Assembly (NCBI GenBank): GCA_900472675.1 | Contig: UCJA01000025.1 | Coordinates: 1-64,000, forward strand | From: Hyphomicrobiales bacterium | GTDB taxonomy: Bacteria; Pseudomonadota; Alphaproteobacteria; Rhizobiales; Rhizobiaceae | Reading direction: 5' to 3' | Length of the DNA stretch: 64,000 nt | Shown here: piece after piece, positions 42,415 to 51,546 of the stretch | Layout: each line of letters begins with the position of its first letter | How positions within the stretch are numbered: position 1 is the first letter of the stretch | Translations under genes and position numbers: made by a program | Notes under the pieces: model-generated | Seen by the model: the letters and a program-made list of their open reading frames with translations, nothing else | Told to the model about the DNA's origin: nothing | Database searches by the model: none

Positions 42415-43929
42415 ATGATTGCCAAACCTGCGCCGCCTGTCACCCTCGTCATTTTCGGCGCGACGGGGGATCTCACCCGCCGCCTGCTCGTGCCCGCGAT
42501 CATCAACCTGACGCGGAGCGGCCTTGTTGGAGACAGCCTCCACATTCTCGGAGTGGGCATCGAGGAAGGCGACGATGAATTCCTGCGCAAGCGGCTGGAC
42601 GACTTCCTCGAACAGCTGCGCAAGGGTGGCGAGGAAGAGACCCACAAGGACGACGCCTGGTACGACCTGCGGGAGCGCATCTCCTACATCAGCGGCGACT
42701 TCACCAAGGACGATATCTTCGACGAAATCGGACGACGTCTGGGACCGAACGACAACGCCGCCTTTTATCTCGCCGTTCCGCCGGCATTTTTCGGGCCGAT
42801 CGTCGAGAAGCTGTCGGATCACGGCCTGATGGAAGAGACCAACGAGCGCTTCCGAAGGGTCGCGATCGAAAAGCCCTTCGGGACCGACCTTGCTTCCGCG
42901 CGCGCCTTGAACGCCTGCATCCTCGACCGGGTGGAGGAGAGCCAGGTTTACCGCCTCGATCACTTCCTCGGCAAGGAAACCGTCCAGAACCTGATGACGT
43001 CCCGCTTCGCCAACATGATGATCGAAGCGCTGTGGAACAACAACTACATCGACCACGTCCAGATCACCGCGTCCGAACTCGTCGACGTCGGCAGCCGCGG
43101 CAAGTTCTACGACGCGACCGGTGCGCTTCGCGACATGGTGCCCAACCACCTGTTTCAGCTGCTGGCAATGATCGCCATGGAGCCGCCGAACAGCTTTGAC
43201 GCAGAAGCCATCCGCAACGAGAAGAGCAAGGTTCTGAAAGCGCTGCGGATCTATACGCCGGAGGAGGCGAAGGCCAATGCCGTGCGCGGTGCCTATGGTG
43301 CCGGGTCGCTCGACGGCCGCGATCTGCCCGCCTTCCGCGAGACCAAGGACATTTCGCCCGACAGCCGCACGGAAACCTATGTGGCCCTGAAGCTGCTGGT
43401 GGATACCTGGCGCTGGGCAGGCGTGCCCTTCTATATGCGCACCGGCAAGGCCATGACGGCACGTGACACCGAGATCGTCATCACCTTCCGCAAGGTGCCG
43501 TTTGCCCAGTTCCGCGAGACGGAAGTGACCCGCAAGCTGCCGCCGAACAGGCTGGTCATCCAGGTGCAGCCCGACGAGGGCATGAGCATGGAGATCTCCA
43601 TCAAGTCGCCCGGGCCGCTGGTCGATATCGAGCCGGTGTCGCTCGATTTCCGCTACGCCGACAAGTTCGATATCAGCAAGACGACGGGGTATGAATCGCT
43701 GATCTACGATCTCTTCATCGGCGACCAGACGCTGTTTCAGCGCGCAGACGGTATCGAGGCCGGATGGGCGGCCGTGCAGCCCTTCCTCGACGCATGGGCC
43801 GCGAACCCGAACGCACCCGAAACCTATGCGCCGGGCAGCATGGGACCGGCCTCGGCCGAGGATCTGATCCGCCGCGACGGGCGCGAGTGGCATGAACTAG
43901 GGGTCATTCTCCACAAGCCGCGGGGATAG
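42415..43929 (+). CDS. zwf: Glucose-6-phosphate 1-dehydrogenase
   Basis: First enzyme of the oxidative pentose phosphate and Entner-Doudoroff routes, making NADPH. 504 residues from ATG 42415 (GGAG about 9 bases ahead). Dinucleotide-binding GATGDLTRR at 15-23 and the active-site motif RLDHFLGKE at 180-188, where the usual Ile-Asp-His-Tyr is Leu-Asp-His-Phe. pgl and edd, which accompany zwf in many rhizobia, are not next to it, so this may be a second zwf copy. The membrane protein downstream starts 3 bases after the stop. Confidence 0.95.
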   Translation: MIAKPAPPVTLVIFGATGDLTRRLLVPAIINLTRSGLVGDSLHILGVGIEEGDDEFLRKRLDDFLEQLRKGGEEETHKDDAWYDLRERISYISGDFTKDDIFDEIGRRLGPNDNAAFYLAVPPAFFGPIVEKLSDHGLMEETNERFRRVAIEKPFGTDLASARALNACILDRVEESQVYRLDHFLGKETVQNLMTSRFANMMIEALWNNNYIDHVQITASELVDVGSRGKFYDATGALRDMVPNHLFQLLAMIAMEPPNSFDAEAIRNEKSKVLKALRIYTPEEAKANAVRGAYGAGSLDGRDLPAFRETKDISPDSRTETYVALKLLVDTWRWAGVPFYMRTGKAMTARDTEIVITFRKVPFAQFRETEVTRKLPPNRLVIQVQPDEGMSMEISIKSPGPLVDIEPVSLDFRYADKFDISKTTGYESLIYDLFIGDQTLFQRADGIEAGWAAVQPFLDAWAANPNAPETYAPGSMGPASAEDLIRRDGREWHELGVILHKPRG

Positions 43930-43932
43930 ATC

Positions 43933-44388
43933 GTGTCCGACGCTGACAGGTCGCCCGCAAACCCTGCCGACCCGGATCGCACAGCGGTCTGGCGTCGGCG
44001 GTGCGGCATCGCGCTGTCGGTGATCTACGGTCTTGCCGGCATCCTGCACCTAGCGTTTCCCGGCCCCTTCCTGGCCATTACGCCGGACTGGGTTCCGGAG
44101 CCACAGCGGGTCATCCAGTTCACCGGCGCCTGTGAGATCGCGGGCGCGATCGGCTTGTTGGTGCCCGGCCTGAAACGCTATGCCGGCATCGGGCTCGCGC
44201 TCTATGCCGTCTGCGTCTTTCCGGCCAACATCAAGCACGCCATGGATGACCTGACTGCCGCAAGCGTTTCACCCTGGCAGTGGCTCTACCACGCGATCCG
44301 CCTTCCGCTGCAGCCTCTTCTGGTCTGGGTCGCCCTGTTTGCCGGCGGCGTGACGTCCTGGCCGATCCGGCGTCGGCGCGCGGGTTGA
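43933..44388 (+). CDS. DoxX-like small membrane protein
   Basis: 151 residues from GTG 43933, with four hydrophobic helices: ALSVIYGLAGILHLAFP, TGACEIAGAIGLLVPG, GIGLALYAVCVFPANI and LPLQPLLVWVALFAGGV. The LAGILHL..P and NIKHAMDD motifs match the DoxX-like/YphA group of unknown function. It is 3 bases downstream of zwf and so in the same transcript. Confidence 0.75.
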   Translation: MSDADRSPANPADPDRTAVWRRRCGIALSVIYGLAGILHLAFPGPFLAITPDWVPEPQRVIQFTGACEIAGAIGLLVPGLKRYAGIGLALYAVCVFPANIKHAMDDLTAASVSPWQWLYHAIRLPLQPLLVWVALFAGGVTSWPIRRRRAG

Positions 44389-44413
44389 TCTGTTTTCCCG
44401 GCCGTCGCAGCTT

Positions 44414-45022
44414 TCAGTCGCTGTGGTTCCAGCTGCGGATCACCGGCTCCTGCAGGTCGTGCTCGTAGCCCAGAACGCTGATGCTGGCGGTATCGAGCAC
44501 GAAACTGTCTCCGCGCTGAGGCGGAAGTCCCAGCCAGCGGGCGGCAAGCACCCTCAGGAAATGCGAGCTGGAGAGGATCAGCAAGGGTGCACCAAGTTCC
44601 CGGATTTCGTTGATGATCCGGTCGGCCCGTACACCAACCTCTGCCGCAGTTTCTCCGCCGGGCGCACCATCGCGAAACAGCTGCCAGCCCGGCCGCTCGG
44701 CATGGATCTCCCGCGTGCGGATACCCTCGTACTGACCGTAGTCCCACTCGTGCAAATCCGCCTTCAGGACGGCACCAGCGGAAAAACCCGCCAGCTCGCA
44801 GGTCCTGCGGGCCCGGAGCGATGGGCTGGACCAGACCCCAACATGCTCGCTGCCCGTCAGCCGATCGGCAAGACGCCGCGCTGCCGCTTCGCCCTCCGGG
44901 GTGAGATCAATGTCGGAGCGTCCCGTATGCCGCCCGGACAGCGACCATTCGGTTTGCCCATGGCGAACCAGGGTGATCCGCGGCAGCGCATTTGCGTTAG
45001 TCTGTGTAAGGCTGGAATTCAC
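44414..45022 (-). CDS. Histidine phosphatase family protein
   Basis: 202 residues of the phosphoglycerate-mutase-like (SixA/GpmB/CobC) branch. Catalytic His21 in LVRHGQTEW, the conserved arginine in SSPSLRARRTCE, the acid donor in EWDYGQYEG, and the second histidine in SSSHFLRVLA, where most relatives have GHGHFLR-like sequence. GTG start with AGGAG seven bases upstream. Substrate unknown. Divergent from the transporter operon at 45108. Confidence 0.88.
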   Translation of the reverse strand: MNSSLTQTNANALPRITLVRHGQTEWSLSGRHTGRSDIDLTPEGEAAARRLADRLTGSEHVGVWSSPSLRARRTCELAGFSAGAVLKADLHEWDYGQYEGIRTREIHAERPGWQLFRDGAPGGETAAEVGVRADRIINEIRELGAPLLILSSSHFLRVLAARWLGLPPQRGDSFVLDTASISVLGYEHDLQEPVIRSWNHSD

Positions 45023-45107
45023 GATTTATCTCCTGCCGTCGGCCTATGATCTGATGCAATCCGGATGCCATGCACTACATCCCGCTCGGCCCACAAGCGA
45101 GACCTCG

Positions 45108-45767
45108 ATGATCCTCTCCCTCCGCAACATTATGAAGTCCTATTCCACGGCGGAAGGACGTCTGGAGATACTCAAGGGCATCGACCTCGATCTCGATGCA
45201 GGCGAGACGATCGCTTTGACCGGTGAGTCGGGCAGCGGCAAGAGCACGCTGCTGCATTTGGCCGGCGGTCTCGACCGGCCGGACCAGGGGCAGGTCATTG
45301 TCGGAGGCCGCGATATCGGCGCTCTCGATGACCGGGGCAGGGCGCAGTATCGCCGCAGCGAGGTCGGCCTTGTCTTCCAGCAGTTCAACCTCATCCCGTC
45401 GCTCAACGTCGCCGCCAACATCTCCTTTCATGCCCGGCTTGCCGATCGGTTCGACCCCGACTGGGAGCGGGAGATGACGGAACGGCTGGGTCTCCAGCAT
45501 CTGCTGGCCCGCTATCCGGAACAGCTTTCCGGCGGACAGCAGCAGCGCGTGGCGATCGGCCGGACGCTCGCGGCACGGCCGCGTCTCATCCTGGCCGACG
45601 AGCCGACCGGCAATCTCGACGAAGCGACCGGCGATTCGGTGCTCGACCTCATGCTGTCGCTCGGCAAGAGTGCGGGCTCGGCCCTGCTGCTGGTCACCCA
45701 TTCGGCCCGGCTGGCAGACAAGCTGGACCGGAAAGTCCTGCTCCGCGGCGGGATGATTGCCGGATGA
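45108..45767 (+). CDS. ABC transporter ATP-binding protein (LolD/MacB class)
   Basis: 219 residues from ATG 45108; Walker A GESGSGKST at 39-47, Q-loop VFQQFNLIPSLNV near 88, signature LSGGQQQRVAIGRTLA near 143, Walker B LILADEPTGNLD. The FQQFNLIPSL and DEPTGNLD patterns mark the class that powers FtsX-type permeases. The next gene starts inside its stop (ATGA). With the permease and lipocalin gene it forms an AttE-like unit. Confidence 0.93.
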   Translation: MILSLRNIMKSYSTAEGRLEILKGIDLDLDAGETIALTGESGSGKSTLLHLAGGLDRPDQGQVIVGGRDIGALDDRGRAQYRRSEVGLVFQQFNLIPSLNVAANISFHARLADRFDPDWEREMTERLGLQHLLARYPEQLSGGQQQRVAIGRTLAARPRLILADEPTGNLDEATGDSVLDLMLSLGKSAGSALLLVTHSARLADKLDRKVLLRGGMIAG

Positions 45768-48172
45768 ACTGGATCGTCTTCAAGGCTCTCCTGTCCCACT
45801 GGCGCTACCGGCCGCTTCAGCTTGCGACCCTTCTGGTCGGGGTGGCGCTGGCAACGGCGCTCTGGTCCGGCGTCCAGGCCATCAATGCGGAAGCCCGCGC
45901 GAGCTACGACCGCGCCGCCAATGTGCTGGAACAGAACCGCTTCGACCAGCTTCTTCCGCGTGACGCGAAGGGCATCCCGGTGCAGGCCTATGCGCGACTT
46001 CGACGGGCCGGGTGGAACGTCTCGCCGGTCATCGAGGGCGACCACCGGTTCGGGCAGCTGCGGATCAAGCTGATCGGCATCGACCCGCTCACCCTGCCGG
46101 AACAGGCGCGCGCCTTCCCCGTCTCCGGCGCATCCGACATTACAAGCTTCATCGGAGGCGACGGCCTGCTGGTCGTCTCGCCCCGCACCGTCGAACGTCT
46201 CGGAAAGCTCGAGGGAATGGTCGTCAGAACTTCGTCCGACATTCCGGACGATGCTGCTTTCGTCGACATCAGCCTCGCCGACCGGCTGCTGGAGGGCGAC
46301 GGCAGTCTCAGCCGCATCGTGGTGGCGCGCGACCAGCGTGTAGGCCTGGCGCCGCTGAGCGAGGTCGCGCCGGAGCTTCTGCTGCGCAAGGCCGATGAAA
46401 CGCCGGACGTGGCGCGCCTGACCGACAGTTTCCACCTCAACCTGACTGCATTCGGCTTCCTCGCCTTCGTTGTCGGGCTGTTCATCGTTTATTCGGCCAC
46501 CGGCCTCTCCTTCGAGCAGCGCCGCTCGACCTTCCGCACGCTGAGGTCGCTTGGCGTCTCGCTCCCATCCCTGACGCTCATGCTGGTGGTGGAGCTCATG
46601 CTGATCGCGCTCGCAGCCGGCGTGATCGGTGTCGTCATCGGTTATTTCATCGCCTCAGCCCTCCTGCCGGGCGTCGCGTCCACCCTGCGCGGCCTCTATG
46701 GCGCAAGCGTCCCCGGCTCCCTGTCGCTGCGTCCGGAATGGTGGGCAGCCGGCATCGCCATCGCCGTGCTGGGCACCGCGATTTCCTCGTCCCAGAGCCT
46801 CTGGCGGGTGTGGAAGATGCCGATCCTGGCGGCCGGCCAAACGCGCGCCTGGGCGCGGGCTTCTGCCGCTGCCATGCGCCTGCAGGCGGTGGCTGGCCTC
46901 GTGCTGCTGACGGGAGCCCTCGCGCTCGTCTTCCTTGGCGAGGGCTTGGCGTCCGGCTTTGCAGTTCTCGGCGGACTGCTGCTGGGTGCAGCTCTTCTTC
47001 TGCCGGTGCTTTTGTCGGCCGTGCTGCGGCTGGCTGAACGCATCTCCCGCGGTGCGCTGACCGGCTGGTTCTGGGCCGATACCCGGCTCCAGCTTCCCGG
47101 ACTGTCGCTTGCGCTGATGGCGCTTCTGCTTGCCCTGTCGGCCAATATCGGTGTCGGCACCATGGTCTCGAGCTTCCGCCAGACCTTTCTCGGCTGGCTC
47201 GACCAGCGGCTGGCAGCCGAACTCTATGTGACGGCGCGCGACGAGGACGAGGCGGCGCGGCTGCGCCAGTGGCTCGCCGGTCGGGCTGATGCGGTTCTGC
47301 CGATCTGGAGTGTCGAGGGCGAAGTGCTCGGCCAGCAGATGCAGATCTTCGGCGTGGCCGACGATCCGACCTACCGCGATCACTGGCCGCTCATCACGGG
47401 CACGCCGGATGTCTGGGACAAGGTCGCAAGCGGGCAGGGCGCGCTGATCAACGAGCAGCTCTGGCGCGGTCAGCATGTCGGGCCGGGCGATCGCATCGCG
47501 CTCCCGGGCCGCTGGGATGTCGAGGTCGTCGGCATCTACTCCGATTACGGCAACCCCCGCGGCCAGGTCATTCTCGGCCTCGACTCCCTCGTTCTGCATT
47601 ACCCGGAGGTGGCAAAGCTGCGCTATGGCCTGCGCGTGGCGCCAGACAAGGTCGCGGGCCTCAAGGCGCAGCTTATTGTCGAGTTCGGCCTTCCCCCCGC
47701 CAACATCGTCGACCAGGCTTCGCTCAAGCGGCAATCGCAGGCCGTTTTCGAGCAGACCTTCTCCGTCACCGGCGCCCTCAACATCCTGACGCTGGCCGTC
47801 GCAGGCTTTGCCATGTTCTCCAGCCTGCTGACGCTCTCCGGGATCCGCCTGCCGCAGCTGGCTCCCGTCTGGGCCATGGGCGTGCGGCGACGCGACCTGG
47901 CCCTGCTGGAGGTGGCCCGCACCATCGCGCTCTGGCTGGCGACCTTCGTGGCGGCGGTGCCGGTCGGACTGGCGCTCGCCTGGGTGCTGCTGTCGATCGT
48001 CAACGTCGCGGCCTTCGGCTGGAAGCTGCCGATCGCCTTTTTTCCGCTGGATTGGCTGTTGCTGGGCGGCGTGGCGCTGGTGGCCGCACTCGTCTCCGTC
48101 TGTCTTCCCGTGTGGAGGCTAGCCTCCGTCAGTCCCTCCGATCTCCTGAGGATCTTCGCCAATGAACGCTAG
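45764..48172 (+). CDS. FtsX-type ABC transporter permease (AttF/AttG-like)
   Basis: 802 residues. One N-terminal helix (LATLLVGVALATALWSGVQAI), a periplasmic domain to about residue 225, then a first FtsX core with three helices (FGFLAFVVGLFIVYSATGLS onward), a middle region with further helices and a second periplasmic domain, and a last FtsX core (ILTLAVAGFAMFSSLLTLSG onward). The double FtsX layout suggests a fused permease pair. Such transporters extract lipids or work as mechanotransmitters. Overlaps the ATPase gene by 4 bases and the lipocalin gene by 11. Confidence 0.9.
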   Translation: MNWIVFKALLSHWRYRPLQLATLLVGVALATALWSGVQAINAEARASYDRAANVLEQNRFDQLLPRDAKGIPVQAYARLRRAGWNVSPVIEGDHRFGQLRIKLIGIDPLTLPEQARAFPVSGASDITSFIGGDGLLVVSPRTVERLGKLEGMVVRTSSDIPDDAAFVDISLADRLLEGDGSLSRIVVARDQRVGLAPLSEVAPELLLRKADETPDVARLTDSFHLNLTAFGFLAFVVGLFIVYSATGLSFEQRRSTFRTLRSLGVSLPSLTLMLVVELMLIALAAGVIGVVIGYFIASALLPGVASTLRGLYGASVPGSLSLRPEWWAAGIAIAVLGTAISSSQSLWRVWKMPILAAGQTRAWARASAAAMRLQAVAGLVLLTGALALVFLGEGLASGFAVLGGLLLGAALLLPVLLSAVLRLAERISRGALTGWFWADTRLQLPGLSLALMALLLALSANIGVGTMVSSFRQTFLGWLDQRLAAELYVTARDEDEAARLRQWLAGRADAVLPIWSVEGEVLGQQMQIFGVADDPTYRDHWPLITGTPDVWDKVASGQGALINEQLWRGQHVGPGDRIALPGRWDVEVVGIYSDYGNPRGQVILGLDSLVLHYPEVAKLRYGLRVAPDKVAGLKAQLIVEFGLPPANIVDQASLKRQSQAVFEQTFSVTGALNILTLAVAGFAMFSSLLTLSGIRLPQLAPVWAMGVRRRDLALLEVARTIALWLATFVAAVPVGLALAWVLLSIVNVAAFGWKLPIAFFPLDWLLLGGVALVAALVSVCLPVWRLASVSPSDLLRIFANER

Positions 48173-49235
48173 GCGCACGCTTGCCACGGCTCTTGCCCTG
48201 CTTGCCTGGATGACGACCGGCGCTCCCGGCTGGACACAAGGTTTTGCAGGTCTCGGCACCGAGGCTGAGGGATTCACCGTTCCCGAAAGGGGCAAGCCGC
48301 TTGCCTTCCCGAAGGATCACGGTCCCCATGCGGATTACCGGATCGAGTGGTGGTATGTGACCGCCAACCTGACCGCAGACGACGGTCGCACCTTCGGCGC
48401 GCAATGGACCTTGTTCCGCTCGGCGCTGAAACCGGGTGACGCCGCCACCTGGTCCGACCCGCAGATCTGGATCGGCCATGCGGCGCTGACATCCGCCGAA
48501 CATCACTATGTGGCGGAACGGCTTGCGCGGGGAGGGGTCGGCCAGGCTGGCGTCGAAACCGCACCCTTCGCCGCCTGGATCGATGACTGGCGCATGGGTG
48601 GCGGGGAAGGACAGTCCGGCGACCCGCTCGACCATGTCGGCATCAGCGCCACCGGCAAGTATTTCTCCTACACACTCAACCTCGACGCCAAGGGTCCGCT
48701 CGTTCTGCAGGGCGATGCCGGATACTCGGTCAAATCCGCAGCGGGACAGGCGAGCTACTATTATTCACAGCCCTTCTACGGCGTGGAGGGGGAGATCGTC
48801 GTGGACGGCGCCCCGATCAGGGTGAAGGGCAATGCCTGGCTGGACCGGGAGTGGTCGTCTCAGCCGCTGGCCGCAGACCAGACCGGGTGGGACTGGTTTT
48901 CGCTCCACCTCGGCTCCGGCGAGAAGCTCATGGCTTTCCGCCTGCGCGACAGAGGCGCGGGTTTCACCTCCGCCAATTGGATCTCGGCGGACGGCAAGAC
49001 GGAGCCCCTTGCAACGGGAGAGGTCCAGTTTGAGCCGCTCCGCACAGCCAAGGTGGCCGGTCGCGAGATCCCCGTCGCCTGGCGGATCAGGATACCGGGC
49101 AAGGGGCTCGATATCACCACCCAGCCGCTGAACGAACAGTCCTGGATGGCGCTTTCAACACCCTACTGGGAAGGCCCGATCTCCTTCAAAGGCAGCACAA
49201 GCGGCGTCGGTTATCTGGAGATGACGGGCTACTGA
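48162..49235 (+). CDS. AttH/CrtC-like lipocalin-domain exported protein
   Basis: 357 residues with a signal peptide (ALALLAWMTTGAPGWTQG). The mature part begins FPKDHGPHADYRIEWWYVTANL, the hallmark of the AttH/carotenoid 1,2-hydratase-like family (two lipocalin folds), and has WLDREWSSQPLAADQTGWDWFSLHL (read in parts). Its gene overlaps the permease gene by 11 bases, so the protein is very likely the periplasmic partner of the transporter. It is not a pigment gene here: no carotenoid genes are nearby. Confidence 0.88.
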   Translation: MNARRTLATALALLAWMTTGAPGWTQGFAGLGTEAEGFTVPERGKPLAFPKDHGPHADYRIEWWYVTANLTADDGRTFGAQWTLFRSALKPGDAATWSDPQIWIGHAALTSAEHHYVAERLARGGVGQAGVETAPFAAWIDDWRMGGGEGQSGDPLDHVGISATGKYFSYTLNLDAKGPLVLQGDAGYSVKSAAGQASYYYSQPFYGVEGEIVVDGAPIRVKGNAWLDREWSSQPLAADQTGWDWFSLHLGSGEKLMAFRLRDRGAGFTSANWISADGKTEPLATGEVQFEPLRTAKVAGREIPVAWRIRIPGKGLDITTQPLNEQSWMALSTPYWEGPISFKGSTSGVGYLEMTGY

Positions 49236-49303
49236 CGCTGCCGGTCGAGATGATCCGGCTTGCGCCCCGCGCAACCTAAATGAACACAAGGCAAAACTAA
49301 AAG

Positions 49304-49332
49304 TTGACGTCCATGACGATATCCTCTATCAA
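49304..49332 (+). promoter_or_regulatory. Sigma-70-type promoter of the cold-shock gene
   Basis: TTGACG at 49304-49309 and TATCAA at 49327-49332 with a 17-base spacer. The predicted start near 49339 leaves a leader of about 140 bases, usual for cold-shock genes. A hairpin GGAAGG-TTTCGG-CCTTCC lies at 49429-49446 in that leader, ahead of the ribosome binding site. Confidence 0.55.
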
Positions 49333-49478
49333 GGGTTTATCGATCTTTTGCTTGCTGAACTTTGGTTACTGCGCGATTAGCACCGCGCCTGACGAACTTC
49401 CCTTTCAAAATAAATCGTTGTCACCTCTGGAAGGTTTCGGCCTTCCGGTTCCTCACTTATGCATTGAAAGGGTTTATC

Positions 49479-49688
49479 ATGACCACTGGCACAGTAAAAT
49501 GGTTCAATTCCACTAAGGGCTTCGGCTTCATTCAGCCTGACGACGGCGGCGCTGACGCCTTCGTTCACATCTCGGCCGTCGAACGCGCTGGTATGCGCGA
49601 AATCGTCGAAGGCCAGAAGCTGGGCTACGACCTCGAGCGCGACAACAAGTCGGGCAAGATGTCGGCCTGCAACCTTCAGGCTGCCTGA
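49479..49688 (+). CDS. Cold-shock protein (CspA family)
   Basis: 69-residue single-stranded nucleic-acid-binding OB-fold protein. RNP1-like KGFGFIQP and RNP2-like DAFVHISAV are intact. ATG 49479 follows AAAGGG; the frame continues upstream without a plausible start. The long leader with a hairpin suggests the usual RNA-level temperature control of this family. Followed by a strong terminator. Confidence 0.96.
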   Translation: MTTGTVKWFNSTKGFGFIQPDDGGADAFVHISAVERAGMREIVEGQKLGYDLERDNKSGKMSACNLQAA

Positions 49689-49750
49689 TTAAAAATTCTG
49701 CTTTCCTTTGACCACGGATGTACTGGCACTGTCGAAAGCAAGATTTCCGA

Positions 49751-49782
49751 AAGGCCAGGCAAGAAATTGCCTGGCCTTTTTT
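49751..49782 (+). terminator. Intrinsic terminator after the cold-shock gene
   Basis: AAGGCCAGGCAA pairs perfectly with TTGCCTGGCCTT around a GAAA tetraloop; six T in a row close it. Confidence 0.9.
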
Positions 49783-49811
49783 CGTTCTCGCCGATAGCCA
49801 ACTGGAACCAC

Positions 49812-50033
49812 ATGACACAAAACTTTTCCAAATCGCGCCAGCAGGCCGAGGCCGCCTTTGGCCGCACCCAGACCGAATTCTTCGCCCGTGGGCGTGCCGT
49901 CGAGGAGCTGGACTCCATCGTCGAGGCGCGTGATGCCAAGACCTCCCGCCTGCGCGAACTGCGGATGGCCAAGGAAGCCGAAGCGCATGCCGCGACGCCC
50001 AAGACCATCGGCAGCCGCGCCAAGAAATCCTGA
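49812..50033 (+). CDS. Small basic helical protein of unknown function
   Basis: 73 residues from ATG 49812, with weak GGAA upstream. The sequence (NFSKSRQQAEAAFGRTQTEF, then KTSRLRELRMAKEAEAHAA) is predicted helical with many alternating charges and a basic end (SRAKKS). Widespread in rhizobia as unnamed short genes, to my knowledge; function unknown. It lies between the cold-shock terminator and a histidine kinase gene. Confidence 0.6.
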   Translation: MTQNFSKSRQQAEAAFGRTQTEFFARGRAVEELDSIVEARDAKTSRLRELRMAKEAEAHAATPKTIGSRAKKS

Positions 50034-50091
50034 ATTTCGACACGCGTGGCCGTCTTCCGTCCGATCCCGGGCGGATCCCCAGTGAGGCTCC

Positions 50092-51096
50092 ATGACAGCT
50101 GAACCGCCCCATGACGACGCCGACTGGGGACCGGAGCATTTGCGCCAGGCACTCGACGCCGCAGGCGTTGCCCTGTGGTCGTGGAAAGTCGATACCGACA
50201 TCTTCCTGATGGATGCCCATGGCTTCAAGCTCTGGGACATTGTGCGCGACGGTTCTCTGACGTTCGAGGATATGTCCGAAAAGGTTCACCCCTCGGACCG
50301 GGACCGCGTCCGGGCCGCTTTCTCCGCGACCCGGGTGATGGTTGGTCCCTATGAGATCGACTTCCGCATCCTGGCAGGGTCCGACGTCAGGTGGATTTCA
50401 GCCCGCGGCAAAGGCAGTGATGCCGGCATCACCGATCGGGCCGTCACCGGGATCTTCCTCGATGTGACCGGTCGTAAGCAGGCAGAAGAGGGGCACGAGC
50501 TTCTGGCGGGCGAGATGAGCCACCGCGTCAAGAACCTGCTAGCCGTTGCCTCCGGCCTCACGCACATCACCTCGCGTTCCTCCACCTCGATCGAGGACAT
50601 GGCAAAGCAATTGACCGAGCGCCTGACCGCGCTTGGGCGTGCCCATGACCTGGTCCGCCCGCTGCCGGGCAACCAGGGCGATGCGGCCTTGCTGGGAGAC
50701 CTGTTTGCCGTCCTTCTGGCACCCTACGATGACGAAGGCGCCTTTTCCGGCCGCATCCGCGTGGCGGTGCCCCGCACCGGTGTCGGCGAGCTGGCAGCAA
50801 CCGGCCTGGCGCTCGTGGTCCACGAGCTGGCGACGAACTCCCTCAAATACGGCGCGCTCTCGGTTCCGGAAGGAACGCTGGACGTGTCCGGCACCATGGT
50901 CGGCGACGACGTGGAAGTCATCTGGACGGAGCAGGGCGGGCCCGCGGTCGCAGTGCCGAACGGCGAGGGCGGCTATGGGAGCAGGCTCCTCTCCCGCACG
51001 ATGAACGGCAACCTTGGCGGATCCATCACCCACACCTGGTCGCGCAGCGGCGCGCTCATCACGTTGAAGATCGACGGCAGGAAGCTGGCGCTTTAG
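50092..51096 (+). CDS. PAS-domain sensor histidine kinase of the HWE family
   Basis: 334 residues, no membrane segment, so a cytoplasmic sensor. PAS domain at residues 17-130 (ALWSWKVDTDIFLMD ... DVTGRKQAEE). The HWE kinase domain has the phosphoacceptor His144 in GEMSHRVKNLL, the N-box HELATNSLKYGALS at 244-257 with the family histidine, and the W-x-E at 278-280 (VIWTEQGGP). It has no response-regulator gene beside it. HWE kinases are typical of rhizobia and often feed general stress or light responses. Confidence 0.92.
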   Translation: MTAEPPHDDADWGPEHLRQALDAAGVALWSWKVDTDIFLMDAHGFKLWDIVRDGSLTFEDMSEKVHPSDRDRVRAAFSATRVMVGPYEIDFRILAGSDVRWISARGKGSDAGITDRAVTGIFLDVTGRKQAEEGHELLAGEMSHRVKNLLAVASGLTHITSRSSTSIEDMAKQLTERLTALGRAHDLVRPLPGNQGDAALLGDLFAVLLAPYDDEGAFSGRIRVAVPRTGVGELAATGLALVVHELATNSLKYGALSVPEGTLDVSGTMVGDDVEVIWTEQGGPAVAVPNGEGGYGSRLLSRTMNGNLGGSITHTWSRSGALITLKIDGRKLAL

Positions 51097-51204
51097 ATTT
51101 CGCGGTCTGCGGGATAGCTGTTATCGGCGCCTATCGACGGCGCGAGACGAAGGGCGAACCCATGTCCGTCGTCATCCTTTGGGCTTGACCCTAGGGTTCA
51201 CGAC

Positions 51205-51546
51205 CTACGCCACGCTCTTTGCCAGCGCCTCGGCTGTGCCATCGGGATTTCTGGCGATGACCTTCAGATAGGCTTTTGCAGTCTGGTCAGGTACGGAGCG
51301 CCCCTGTTCCCAGTCGCGCAGCGTGCCTAGCGGGATCTGGTAGCGCGCGGCAAACTCTTCCTGCGTCAGCCCGAAGGCCCGGCGGATGACCTTCACCTGC
51401 GGCATGCGCGGTGCAGCACGCAATTGTTCTGATGTCAGCGGCGGGTTGTCGGGATCGGACAGCGCATTGGCTTCCGCCTCCTCGTCGGTCATGGCTTCGA
51501 GGTAGCCCCAGTCGGTTTGATCGATTTTGCTATTGGGCATCTTCAT
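51205..51546 (-). CDS. HTH antitoxin-like protein of a BrnT-type toxin-antitoxin pair
   Basis: 113 residues from ATG 51546 (MKMPNSKIDQTDWG); a second ATG two codons on is possible. C-terminal half is an XRE-type helix-turn-helix: RRAFGLTQEEFAARYQIPLGTLRDWEQGR (read in two parts). It overlaps the end of the brnT-like gene by up to 17 bases, in the toxin-first order of BrnTA systems. Classical BrnA is a ribbon-helix-helix protein, so this pair uses a different antitoxin fold. Confidence 0.78.
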   Translation of the reverse strand: MKMPNSKIDQTDWGYLEAMTDEEAEANALSDPDNPPLTSEQLRAAPRMPQVKVIRRAFGLTQEEFAARYQIPLGTLRDWEQGRSVPDQTAKAYLKVIARNPDGTAEALAKSVA

